Shown one piece after another: positions 34,495 through 42,685 of a DNA stretch of 64,000 nt. The DNA is from Paenibacillus lycopersici. GTDB lineage: Bacteria > Bacillota > Bacilli > Paenibacillales > Paenibacillaceae. The notes under the pieces are model-generated. The model worked only from the letters and a program-made list of their open reading frames with translations. It searched no databases and had not been told where the DNA came from. The position numbers and the translations under genes were made by a program. The DNA lies in contig NZ_CP048209.1 of NCBI RefSeq assembly GCF_010119935.1, positions 726,001 to 790,000 on the forward strand. Direction: 5' to 3'. Each line of letters opens with the position of its first letter. The first letter of the stretch is position 1.

Positions 34495-36237
34495 GTGTCA
34501 TTCGTTACGCGGCTGCAATGGTTTTTCAAGACCCGATGGCTTCACTATTCGGTGGCCATCGGTTTAATGACGGCGGTCAGCCTTCTGCAGACGATACCGC
34601 CCAAAATGATCGGCAACACCATCGACAATATTCAGAAAAGCAATCTGACGGCTTCGGAGCTGAGCCAAACGGCGCTGCTGCTGGTCGGTTTGGCGCTGCT
34701 GATGTACGTGCTCGTCTACGTGTGGATCACGACGCTATACGGCAACTCCGTCCTGCTGGAGAAGCTCCTCCGGGGACGGTTCATGGCCCATCTGACGCGG
34801 ATGACGCCGGGCTTCTTCCAGCGCAACAGCACGGGGCAGCTGATGGCGCTGGCCACCAACGACATTCTCGCCATCGGCAACACGGCCGGCTACGGCGTCA
34901 TGACGCTCGTCAACACGGTGGTCGGCGCCTCCGTCGTCATCGTTACGATGATCTCGCTGATCGACTACAGGCTTATGCTGGCCGCGCTTGTTCCGCTGCC
35001 GCTGCTCGCCGTCGTCATCAGCTTCCTCGGCCGCAAGGTGAGGGCGCGATTCCTCGCCGCCCAAGACGCGTTCGGCAAGATGAACGACCATGCGCTGGAG
35101 TCGATTTCCGGCATCCGCGTCCTGCGCTCCTACGTGCAGGAGAACGAGGATCTTGCCGCATTCGACCGCGTGACGAGCGGCGTCATGGACCGCAACCGGG
35201 AAGTGTCGCTGATTAACGCGCTCTTCCAGCCGCTCATCTCGCTGATCGTCGGCGTCAGCTATTCCATCGGCATTGAATACGGCTCTTATTTGGTGTTCCA
35301 GGACGAAATTTCGCTGGGCCAGCTGATTTCGTTCAATATTTATCTGGGCATGCTCATTTGGCCGATGATTTCGTTCGGGGAGTTCATTAACGTGCTCCAG
35401 CGCGGAAACGCTTCCGCGGACCGCGTGGAGAAGTCGTTCCTGCAGCAGCCCGACGTTATCGATCCCGGTCAGCCCAAGCGCGTGGACATTCCGGCGAGCA
35501 TCGAGATGCGCGGGCTTACGTTCACGTATCCGACGGCCGAGCATCCGAGCCTGCGGCAGATCTCGTTCACGCTGGAGCGCGGGGGAACGCTCGGCATCGT
35601 CGGGCGCACGGGGAGCGGCAAAAGCACGTTGATCAAGCAGCTGCTGCGGCAGTATCCGCTTGCGGAGGAGCAGCTGTTCATCTCGGGCGTGCCCGTGGAA
35701 GCGATCGCGATCGACCAGGTAAGGCGCTGGGTCGCGTACGTGCCGCAGGAGCATCTGCTGCTGTCCAAGTCGATCCGGGACAATATCGCGCTCGGCAGGG
35801 AAGACGCGGCGGACGGCGAAATCGCCAAAGCGGTCGAGATGGCCTCGTTCGCACCCGATATCGCGATCATGCCGGAAGGCATGGGCACGATCGTCGGCGA
35901 GAACGGCGTCATGCTCTCCGGCGGGCAGAAGCAGCGGCTCGCGATCGCGCGGGCGCTCCTGATGGACGCGGAGATTCTGGCGATGGACGATTCGTTGTCG
36001 GCCGTCGACGCGCGGACCGAGAGCCGGATCCTGCAAAATATCCGCAAGGAACGCGCGGGCAAAACGACCTTCATCACGACGCACCGGTTGTCCGCCGTCA
36101 GCCACGCCGACTGGATCCTCGTCCTCGACGAAGGCCGCGTGATCGAAGAAGGCACGCATGAGCAATTGATGCATTTCGGCGGCTGGTACAGGAAGCAGTG
36201 GGACCGCCAGCAGATGGAAGCCGGGCTGGAGGACTAA
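34495..36237 (+). CDS. bmrC: ABC exporter half-transporter with degenerate ATPase site (BmrC/YheI-like)
   Basis: 580 residues: six-helix exporter domain (about 1-310) followed by an ABC ATPase. P-loop GRTGSGKST (about 370-378), signature LSGGQKQR, Walker B ILAMDDSLSAVD. The residue after the Walker B Asp is Asp (D499) rather than the catalytic Glu, as in the degenerate-site subunit of heterodimeric exporters such as B. subtilis BmrC (YheI) and LmrC. The partner with an intact site follows 70 bp later. Such pairs export drugs and other hydrophobic compounds. The start is a GTG after GGGGA. Confidence 0.9.
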   Translation: MSFVTRLQWFFKTRWLHYSVAIGLMTAVSLLQTIPPKMIGNTIDNIQKSNLTASELSQTALLLVGLALLMYVLVYVWITTLYGNSVLLEKLLRGRFMAHLTRMTPGFFQRNSTGQLMALATNDILAIGNTAGYGVMTLVNTVVGASVVIVTMISLIDYRLMLAALVPLPLLAVVISFLGRKVRARFLAAQDAFGKMNDHALESISGIRVLRSYVQENEDLAAFDRVTSGVMDRNREVSLINALFQPLISLIVGVSYSIGIEYGSYLVFQDEISLGQLISFNIYLGMLIWPMISFGEFINVLQRGNASADRVEKSFLQQPDVIDPGQPKRVDIPASIEMRGLTFTYPTAEHPSLRQISFTLERGGTLGIVGRTGSGKSTLIKQLLRQYPLAEEQLFISGVPVEAIAIDQVRRWVAYVPQEHLLLSKSIRDNIALGREDAADGEIAKAVEMASFAPDIAIMPEGMGTIVGENGVMLSGGQKQRLAIARALLMDAEILAMDDSLSAVDARTESRILQNIRKERAGKTTFITTHRLSAVSHADWILVLDEGRVIEEGTHEQLMHFGGWYRKQWDRQQMEAGLED

Positions 36238-36307
36238 CGCGGATGCCCTTGGCACGTCAACCATTTACACGCCTAACGAGGCGAATTCGTCAGGAGGTCA
36301 TTGAGCG

Positions 36308-38119
36308 ATGAAGTCATCCACGACGGCCAGGCTGTTCCGCTATGCGCTCGTCTACAAATACCGCATTATCGCGGCCATGCTCATTCTGTGCTGCGCCGTC
36401 GGCGCCGAGCTCGGCGGCCCGTACATTGCCAAGACGATCATCGACAAGCATTTGTCCGCCGGCGACAAGGACATCGGCGCCGTGCTTGGGCTTCTGGGGC
36501 TGTACATCGGCCTGCTGTTGACCGCAGGCGCCTGCAATTTCACGCAGTCCTATATGCTTCAAGCGACGGCGCTGCGCATCATCAAGAATATGCGGATGGA
36601 CTTGATGCAGCATATCTCGCGCATTCCCGTCCGGTATTTCGATAACACGCCGATCGGGCAGGTCGTCTCGCGCATCGCCAATGACACGGAGGCGATCCGC
36701 GACCTGTTCATGAGCTTCATGGCGACGTTCGTCGTCAGCCTCGTGCAACTGACCGGGATTTACGTGGCGCTGTTCATTCTGGACGCGCGGCTGGCGCTGA
36801 TCACCTTGCTGCTGCCTCCTCTCTTTGTAGCGATCATGTACGTGCACCTGAAATATTCTCAAGTGTATATCGCCATCATGCGCGCCCGTCTGAGCGACAT
36901 GAACGCGATGTTCAACGAGACGATCAACGTCATGCCGGTTATTCAGGCGTTTCGCCGGGAGAAGGCGACGACCTTGGAATTCGAGACGCTCAATCACGAC
37001 AGGTACATCAACCAGGTGAAGCAGTTCCGGGTGTTCTCCATGTCCTCCCGGAATATCGTCGGCACGATCGGCGGGCTGCTCACGGCCCTGGTAATCTGGT
37101 ATTTCGGCCACGAATCGCTGACGAAGGCGGCGATCTCGTTCGGCGTGTTCTATGCGTTCATCGATTACTTGGGCCGCCTCTTCAATCCGATCATCGGCAT
37201 CTTCGATCAGCTGACGAATGCGCAGCGGGCGTTCGTATCCGCGGATAAGGTATTCGCGATCATGGACCTCGAAGGTACGGATGTCGAAGAAGCAAAAGGC
37301 GCGCCGCGCCCCGATGGCATCGTGAAGTTCGACAACGTCACCTTCGCCTACAAGGACGGCGAGAACGTGCTGAAGGGCATTTCGTTCGAGGCGCGCAAAG
37401 GCGAGACGCTGGCGCTAGTCGGCCATACCGGCTCCGGCAAGAGCTCGATCATGAACCTGCTGCTCGGCTTCTACGAGCCGCAGCAAGGCATCATCTCCAT
37501 CGACGGCCGGGATATCCGGACCTACTCGAAGCAGGAGCTCCGCAAGCATATGGGCATCGTGCTGCAGGATCCGTTCCTATTCGCCGGCGACATCAAGTTC
37601 AACGTCAGCCTTTATAATAAGAACATTACCATCGACCGCGTGAAGAGCGCGCTGCGCGAGGTCGGCGCAGCCTCGTTCATCGAGCAGCTGCCGAACGGCT
37701 ACGACGAGCAGGTTGTCGAGCGCGGCAGCACGCTGTCGTCGGGGCAGCGGCAGCTCATCTCGTTCGCCCGCGCGCTGGCGTTCGATCCGTCGATTCTGAT
37801 ACTCGACGAAGCGACGGCAAGCATCGACAGCGAGACGGAGGGGCTGATTCAGCAGGCGCTCAAGGTCGTCAGCGAAGGACGGACGACGCTTGTGATCGCG
37901 CACCGGTTGTCGACGATCCGCGAGGCGGATCAGATACTCGTGCTGCATCGGGGCGAGATCGTGGAGCGCGGCAATCACCGCGAGCTGATGGAATTGCAAG
38001 GCCGCTACTACAAGATGTACCAGCTGCAGACGGGAGAAGGGGCGGCAAGGACGGCCGGCGATTCGGCGCAGCATAGCGGGGGCTTGCCGCGAGCGAGCGG
38101 CGTACCGAGCCCCTTGTAG
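36308..38119 (+). CDS. bmrD: ABC exporter half-transporter with intact ATPase site (BmrD/YheH-like)
   Basis: 603 residues: an exporter membrane domain followed by an ABC ATPase with P-loop GHTGSGKSS (about 377-385), signature LSSGQRQL, and Walker B plus catalytic Glu in ILILDEATASID. It supplies the consensus catalytic residues missing from the upstream subunit, so the two probably form one asymmetric exporter. CAGGAGGT lies about nine bases before the ATG. The C-terminal tail of about 30 residues is Gly/Ala/Ser rich. Confidence 0.92.
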   Translation: MKSSTTARLFRYALVYKYRIIAAMLILCCAVGAELGGPYIAKTIIDKHLSAGDKDIGAVLGLLGLYIGLLLTAGACNFTQSYMLQATALRIIKNMRMDLMQHISRIPVRYFDNTPIGQVVSRIANDTEAIRDLFMSFMATFVVSLVQLTGIYVALFILDARLALITLLLPPLFVAIMYVHLKYSQVYIAIMRARLSDMNAMFNETINVMPVIQAFRREKATTLEFETLNHDRYINQVKQFRVFSMSSRNIVGTIGGLLTALVIWYFGHESLTKAAISFGVFYAFIDYLGRLFNPIIGIFDQLTNAQRAFVSADKVFAIMDLEGTDVEEAKGAPRPDGIVKFDNVTFAYKDGENVLKGISFEARKGETLALVGHTGSGKSSIMNLLLGFYEPQQGIISIDGRDIRTYSKQELRKHMGIVLQDPFLFAGDIKFNVSLYNKNITIDRVKSALREVGAASFIEQLPNGYDEQVVERGSTLSSGQRQLISFARALAFDPSILILDEATASIDSETEGLIQQALKVVSEGRTTLVIAHRLSTIREADQILVLHRGEIVERGNHRELMELQGRYYKMYQLQTGEGAARTAGDSAQHSGGLPRASGVPSPL

Positions 38120-38145
38120 CATGCGGAGCGCAGAAACCCGGAAAG

Positions 38146-38213
38146 TCATTGAAAGAACATTGAAGGAACAATAAAGGAACATTAAAGGAACATCGAAGGA
38201 ACATTGAAACAAC
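38146..38213. repeat. Tandem 12-13 bp repeat (GGAACATTGAA type)
   Basis: About five imperfect copies of AAAGGAACATTG between the exporter operon and the APH-like gene. Each copy contains an AAGGA that imitates a ribosome binding site. Confidence 0.7.
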
Positions 38214-38293
38214 ACGGAAAGGCGGTGAAGCCGATTTCTCCAAGCTTTCACCGTGATGGGATACATGACGGCGGCAAAGGAGCGGGGCAGACG

Positions 38294-39397
38294 ATGATAA
38301 GCGGATTGGTAAACCAGGACGGCACGTTGAATGAACGACTGATCGAGAGGCGCGAGACGCTCTATACGGGCATGAACGGACAGCGCGTGGAGCGGCTGTA
38401 CCTCGCTTCCGGCGGACAGGTGATCCTGAAGCCGCTGACCAATGACAGCCAGCTTGGCCGGGAAGCGTGGGTGTACGCGCATGTGCTGCCGTCCTTCCCG
38501 CCGATCTATCCCCGCTTGCTGGCGGCGTGTTCGGGAAGAGGGCCTGCGGAGGAAGCGGCGGTCACATCGGTCTCTGCCGCGTCCTCGGCAGCGGCGACTT
38601 CCGCCGATAACGGAACGGCTGCGGGCAGCTGGTGTCTTTTCGAGGATTTGGGACCGCTCGCGCATCGGTTCGACGTAAGCGCGGCCGAGGCGCTGATACC
38701 GATGATCGCGCGGTGGCATGCGCTGCCCGCGGAGGAGCTGCGGGATGCGCCGCTGCTTGGGCCGAAGCCGATGATCGATGTGCTGCTGCACACCGTGCTT
38801 CGGCGGGAGGAGGAGCTGCGGGAAGCCTTGACCGGCATTCCTTCCGGCAGCGAGCTGCTGCACCGGGTGCTTGAACCGCTGCGCGGCGGCGGCCGGCTGC
38901 CCGATGACTGGAGCAGCCGGGTGCTGTCCCACGGCGACCTGCACTTGGGCAACTACGGCTCCGTCAACGGCACAGTGAAGGTGCTGGACTGGGAGCATGT
39001 TCATCTGAACAGCCCGTTCTGGGATCTCTATCACGTGCTGGACTTGTCGCATCCGGTATTTCCGAAGACGATGACGGCCGAGACGAGGGAACTTCTGCTT
39101 GACCGCTATATTGCGGCAGCGCAATCGCAATCGGCCTCGCAGCCGGCGCTTGGCCGAGCGGATACGGAGTCGGAAGCGGAACGCGGCGGCGGTATAGCGG
39201 CAGCCGGCGACTTCAAGCGAAGCTACGCGAGATTCGCCGCCGTCTTCTCGCTCTGGATGCTGCTGCTGATCGAGCAAGATCTGGCGGCGCTTCGGACGGC
39301 TGCGGCGCTTCCGGCCAAATGGTCGCCGGAGCAGCTGCGCCGGCAGCGACAGGAGACGCTCGACAGCTTCGTTCAATGTGCGGGCAGACTGGAATAG
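38294..39397 (+). CDS. Aminoglycoside phosphotransferase (APH)-fold kinase
   Basis: About 367 residues from the ATG at 38294; AAAGGAG lies eleven bases upstream. Kinase-like features are an N-lobe with VILKPLTND (phosphate-binding Lys), the catalytic Brenner motif LSHGDLHLGNYG and the metal-binding VLDWEHV. Two Ala/Ser/Gly-rich inserts (about 78-105 and 275-310) look like flexible loops. The APH fold covers antibiotic kinases, choline/homoserine kinases and spore-coat kinases; the substrate here is unknown and resistance should not be assumed. It is followed 24 bp later by an uncharacterised gene. Confidence 0.85.
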   Translation: MISGLVNQDGTLNERLIERRETLYTGMNGQRVERLYLASGGQVILKPLTNDSQLGREAWVYAHVLPSFPPIYPRLLAACSGRGPAEEAAVTSVSAASSAAATSADNGTAAGSWCLFEDLGPLAHRFDVSAAEALIPMIARWHALPAEELRDAPLLGPKPMIDVLLHTVLRREEELREALTGIPSGSELLHRVLEPLRGGGRLPDDWSSRVLSHGDLHLGNYGSVNGTVKVLDWEHVHLNSPFWDLYHVLDLSHPVFPKTMTAETRELLLDRYIAAAQSQSASQPALGRADTESEAERGGGIAAAGDFKRSYARFAAVFSLWMLLLIEQDLAALRTAAALPAKWSPEQLRRQRQETLDSFVQCAGRLE

Positions 39398-39421
39398 ACG
39401 ATTACGAAGGGAGTCCTGCCC

Positions 39422-40375
39422 ATGAAGCCTGAGTCTCCATCCTCATCTCCATCTGGCCTCGCACGCGTTCTTGGCCGCTTGGCTGCGCCGGATCTGGCGC
39501 GGCTGTTATCGGAAGAACTGTCCGGCAGCGAGCTCAATACGCTGCTGCTGGAGGTGTTTCGCGGGCGAACGGATGCTTCGTCCGCCGCCGATCTGTTCAA
39601 GCGCTACAGGGAGAATCGGTTTGTACACCCGGCGGGCGCCGACCCGGTCGTCCTGAAGCAGCTGGAGCTGGATATCCTCCGGATCGCCTCGCGCCACGGC
39701 GTCGAGCCTGTCCAGCTGTCGCCGGTCGCGCCGCTCGGCACGGCATCGATCATGGCGACGGTCGATCAGAATAAAGTAATCTCCGCCCTGCGGGGGACGG
39801 AGGTCGTATCGGATGCGACCAATCTGCTGGCGCTGCATGCCTGCGATTCGATCCGCGGCGGCGCGGAGCCGCGCAAGCGGGAGGGACGCTTGCGGCTTTG
39901 CACGACGCACAGGCATATCCGTGCCCAGCATTTCGGCAACGCGCCGGGGATGCTGCCGCATTTTCACTTGTTCTGCATGGTCACCGCAGGGGCGGATACC
40001 GGCAGTTACGGATTCGAGATGCAGGCGTTCCGGGAGCATATCGACGTGTACCGGGCGATATTCCGCGAGCGGTTCGATGCGAGTATCGAAGTCATTCTCA
40101 GCGTGCGCCCCGGTTACCGGGATGCGGAAGGACTCGTGGCCCGGATTGCCGCGGATATCGAGGCGAGCGGCAGCGGCGTGAAGCTGTCGCTGGGCGCGGC
40201 GAATACCGACAATCGCTATTACGCGGGCATGCAATTTACGATTAGGACGATGATTGCGGGCAAGGAGCATGATATCGGCGACGGGGGTTTCGTCGATTGG
40301 AGCCAGCAGCTGCTCGGCAGCAAGAAGGAACGTCTGCTCATCAGCGCGATCGGGCTTGACCGGCTGCTGCCGTAA
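39422..40375 (+). CDS. Uncharacterised conserved-looking protein (317 aa)
   Basis: 317 residues, probably co-transcribed with the APH-like gene 24 bp upstream. An N-terminal helical region (ARLLSEELSGSELNTLLLEV) precedes a core containing PLGTASIMATVDQNKVISAL, RGTEVVSDATNLLALHACDS, RLCTTHRHIRAQ and PHFHLFCMVTAGAD. The Arg/His-rich RLCTTHRHIRAQ strand and the following PHFHLF are faintly like motif 2 of class II aminoacyl-tRNA synthetases, but I cannot support that assignment. No signal peptide or membrane helix. The start is an ATG after GAAGGGAG. Confidence 0.75.
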   Translation: MKPESPSSSPSGLARVLGRLAAPDLARLLSEELSGSELNTLLLEVFRGRTDASSAADLFKRYRENRFVHPAGADPVVLKQLELDILRIASRHGVEPVQLSPVAPLGTASIMATVDQNKVISALRGTEVVSDATNLLALHACDSIRGGAEPRKREGRLRLCTTHRHIRAQHFGNAPGMLPHFHLFCMVTAGADTGSYGFEMQAFREHIDVYRAIFRERFDASIEVILSVRPGYRDAEGLVARIAADIEASGSGVKLSLGAANTDNRYYAGMQFTIRTMIAGKEHDIGDGGFVDWSQQLLGSKKERLLISAIGLDRLLP

Positions 40376-40423
40376 GCGGGGCGTCCCGGCTGTCGGCGGA
40401 TTCCAGGACGAAGGAGGATAAAG

Positions 40424-40774
40424 ATGAAGAAGAAAAATTTCCTGACGGCGGCGCTTGAGCCGCTGGACCATTGTCATGAAGGCACAGGCACGCTGCGCCA
40501 CATCACGTTGTTCGATGCGTCCGAGTTCGAGAGCCAGCTGCGGTTTCTCAATTATACGGTGCTGCCTCCCGGCACGTCGATCGGCCTCCATAAACACGCG
40601 CAGGACGAGGAAGTGTACGTCATCCTGGAAGGAACGGGCACGATGACGGTCGACGGCGAATCGACGCCGGTGAAGCCGGGAGACGTGTTCGTCAATCGCC
40701 CTTGGGGCGAGCACGGGCTTGTGAACGATTCGGAGGAAGAGCTGCGCATTCTCGTGTTCGAGGCGGGTTTCTAG
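40424..40774 (+). CDS. Cupin-domain protein
   Basis: 116 residues, a single cupin barrel. Motif 1 is PPGTSIGLHKHAQDEEVYVI (metal ligands His-x-His and Glu) and motif 2 is GDVFVNRPWGEHGLVN (fourth ligand His). Small Cupin_2 proteins bind a metal and act as isomerases, dioxygenases or sugar-binding proteins; no reaction can be assigned. GAAGGAGG is about eight bases before the ATG. It ends with a terminator at about 40847-40870. Confidence 0.9.
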   Translation: MKKKNFLTAALEPLDHCHEGTGTLRHITLFDASEFESQLRFLNYTVLPPGTSIGLHKHAQDEEVYVILEGTGTMTVDGESTPVKPGDVFVNRPWGEHGLVNDSEEELRILVFEAGF

Positions 40775-40846
40775 AACGAATTGCTCTCCTATCCCGAGCG
40801 TATCCTGATCGCGTTACCCCAGCGCGGAATGCTCGGTTAAACAGGA

Positions 40847-40870
40847 AAGCCGCCTTAGGCAAGGCGGCTT
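40847..40870 (+). terminator. Terminator hairpin after the cupin gene
   Basis: A 10-bp stem AAGCCGCCTT (40847-40856) with AAGGCGGCTT (40861-40870) and loop AGGC. A clear T tract is lacking. MITE copy B begins four bases later. Confidence 0.55.
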
Positions 40871-40874
40871 CAGG

Positions 40875-41294
40875 CTGTCGAGAAAGTTCATCGCCGCCTA
40901 TGTCGCATGTGCGAAAAGGAAAGCATCCCCCAATAAGACTAGCTGACGGACAGAGGTTCCGCTATTGGGGCGAAATCGGGCTATTGCGGCAGCGAACGGA
41001 CACAGGATCCGTTAAGATCCCCGAATGACATCGAAAACAGGCTAATCAGCCGATATAACGGATCTCCTGTCCGCGAGCACACGGAAACACGTGATAAAGA
41101 AACGATTAACGGATCTCCTGTCCACCTCCTTGCATCATCGGACGCGCCGTGAGCCAGCCGTCATGAAGCCGGCTGGCTCGCAACGGTACCGGCAGTCCAT
41201 GACACGCGGGCGAAGCGCCGACAGGATCCGTTCGTGCTCCAGGGCGCGGATTATTGCTACGAGCCTGCTCGAAGCTGCGCATCGTTCTCAACAA
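40875..41294 (-). mobile_element. MITE-like repeat element, copy B (420 bp, inverted)
   Basis: The reverse complement aligns along its full length with 27642-28056, with the same order of internal GGACAGGAGATCCGTTA motifs and the same ends (CTGTCGAGAA at 40875-40884, TTCTCAACAA at 41285-41294). I judge identity at roughly three quarters by eye. Non-coding; the small frames inside are not conserved between copies. Confidence 0.7.
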
Positions 41295-41297
41295 TCT

Positions 41298-41458
41298 GGG
41301 GCTGTCCCAAAAGCCGGATTCTGATTGTTGGAGTCTCATTTAGAACCGAATTTCTTCGCGAAAAGGACCTCTTCCTCCACTTGGCAGTGGTAGTTGAGGT
41401 CCTTTCGCGTAATAAACGCGATGTTCCCATGGCCTGCGATCGTTTGCGGGACAGCACC
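41298..41458. mobile_element. 161-bp MITE or IS remnant with GGGGCTGTCCC ends
   Basis: The left end GGGGCTGTCCCAAAAG (41298-41313) and the right end TTTGCGGGACAGCACC (41443-41458) are imperfect inverted repeats. GGGGCTGTCCC is a familiar terminal sequence of several Firmicute transposons. Inside is a hairpin, AAAGGACCTC paired with GAGGTCCTTT, which could also stop the monooxygenase gene transcribed toward it. It lies three bases from MITE copy B. Confidence 0.55.
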
Positions 41459-41472
41459 TTTGCTTGGGTACA

Positions 41473-42480
41473 TTAACGTATATTTCCGGCTTCCGCAATG
41501 ATCTCGTACGAATGCAGCCGTGCCTGATGATCATAGATTTGCGAGGTGACGATGAGCTCGTCGGCCATCGTGTCGGCGATGATCTGCTGCAGACGGGCCT
41601 GCACCGTTGCGCGGCTGCCGGCGACGCCGAACTGGAACTTGGACTGCAGCGCGTCGCGCTCATGCGGCTGCCAGAGATCGTCCATGTTGTCGACCGGCGG
41701 CTTCAGCTTGCCCGGACGCCCGCGAATGAGGCTCAGGAATTGCTGCTGCTGCGACGTGGCCAAGCGTTTCGCCTCTTCGTCGGTATCGGCGGCCACGATG
41801 TTGACGCCGATCATGACATATGGCTTATCGAGCGCCGGCGACGGGCGGAAGCTGCTGCGGTACAGATGAATGGCCGGCATCAGATACTCCGGCGCAAAAT
41901 GGCTCGCGAACGAGAACGGCAGGCCAAGCTCGCCCGCCAGCTTCGCGCTGAAGCCGCTGGAGCCGAGCAGCCAGATCGGAACGCTCAGCCCTTCGCCGGG
42001 CGTCGCCCGCACCGGGCGGTATTCGTCCTCCGGCGGATTGAAATAGCCCCTTAGCTCGGCCAGCAGCTCGGGGAAGTCCTGTCCGTGCGTCGCCAGGTCG
42101 CGGCGCAAGGCGCGGGCGGTCGTCTGGTCGGAGCCCGGCGCGCGGCCGAGGCCGAGATCGATCCGGCCGGGATACATCGACTCCAGCGTGCCGAACTGTT
42201 CCGCGATGACGAGCGGCGCGTGGTTCGGCAGCATGATGCCGCCGGAACCGACGCGGATCCGCTTCGTGCCGCCGGCGACGTAGCCGATGACGACGGAGGT
42301 GGCGGAGCTGGCGATGCCCGCCATGTTATGGTGCTCGGCCAGCCAGTAGCGGTTATAGCCGAGGCGGTCGGCCAACTGCGCCAATTCGAGCGTGCGGCGG
42401 AAGGATTCGGCAGGCGTGCCGCCCTCCACGACAGGCGCGAGATCAAGAACGGCGAGCGGTATCGTGCGTATATCGGTCAT
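41473..42480 (-). CDS. LLM class flavin-dependent oxidoreductase (luciferase-like monooxygenase)
   Basis: 335 residues. The family-typical opening is [17 protein letters not shown], then [59 protein letters not shown] and [15 protein letters not shown], all standard for the YhbW/YceB-type group in the bacterial luciferase superfamily. These use reduced FMN to oxidise small compounds; substrate unknown. ACAGGAGG is seven bases before the ATG. Divergent from the kinase gene of importer 3. Confidence 0.94.
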   Translation of the reverse strand: MTDIRTIPLAVLDLAPVVEGGTPAESFRRTLELAQLADRLGYNRYWLAEHHNMAGIASSATSVVIGYVAGGTKRIRVGSGGIMLPNHAPLVIAEQFGTLESMYPGRIDLGLGRAPGSDQTTARALRRDLATHGQDFPELLAELRGYFNPPEDEYRPVRATPGEGLSVPIWLLGSSGFSAKLAGELGLPFSFASHFAPEYLMPAIHLYRSSFRPSPALDKPYVMIGVNIVAADTDEEAKRLATSQQQQFLSLIRGRPGKLKPPVDNMDDLWQPHERDALQSKFQFGVAGSRATVQARLQQIIADTMADELIVTSQIYDHQARLHSYEIIAEAGNIR

Positions 42481-42602
42481 CGGAAAACCTCCTGTACTTG
42501 TAACGAATGAGACGGCGCGGATGCATTCGGTATCGGAACGCGTGACGTGTACGATGTTCTACCTTACATATTATGATGGAGATACACTTAAATATCAAGC
42601 AG

Positions 42603-42617
42603 CTAACTAATAGTTAG
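42603..42617. promoter_or_regulatory. 15-bp palindrome in the divergent promoter region
   Basis: CTAACTA-A-TAGTTAG lies between the monooxygenase gene and the YesM gene of importer 3, with a related CTATAGTTAG 45 bp further on. A possible operator; regulator unknown. Confidence 0.4.
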
Positions 42618-42685
42618 TTATGTGCAAAACCATACATTTTGTTCATTAGTTTTGCTATAGTTAGGTAAAGCTATCCAACGCGGGG

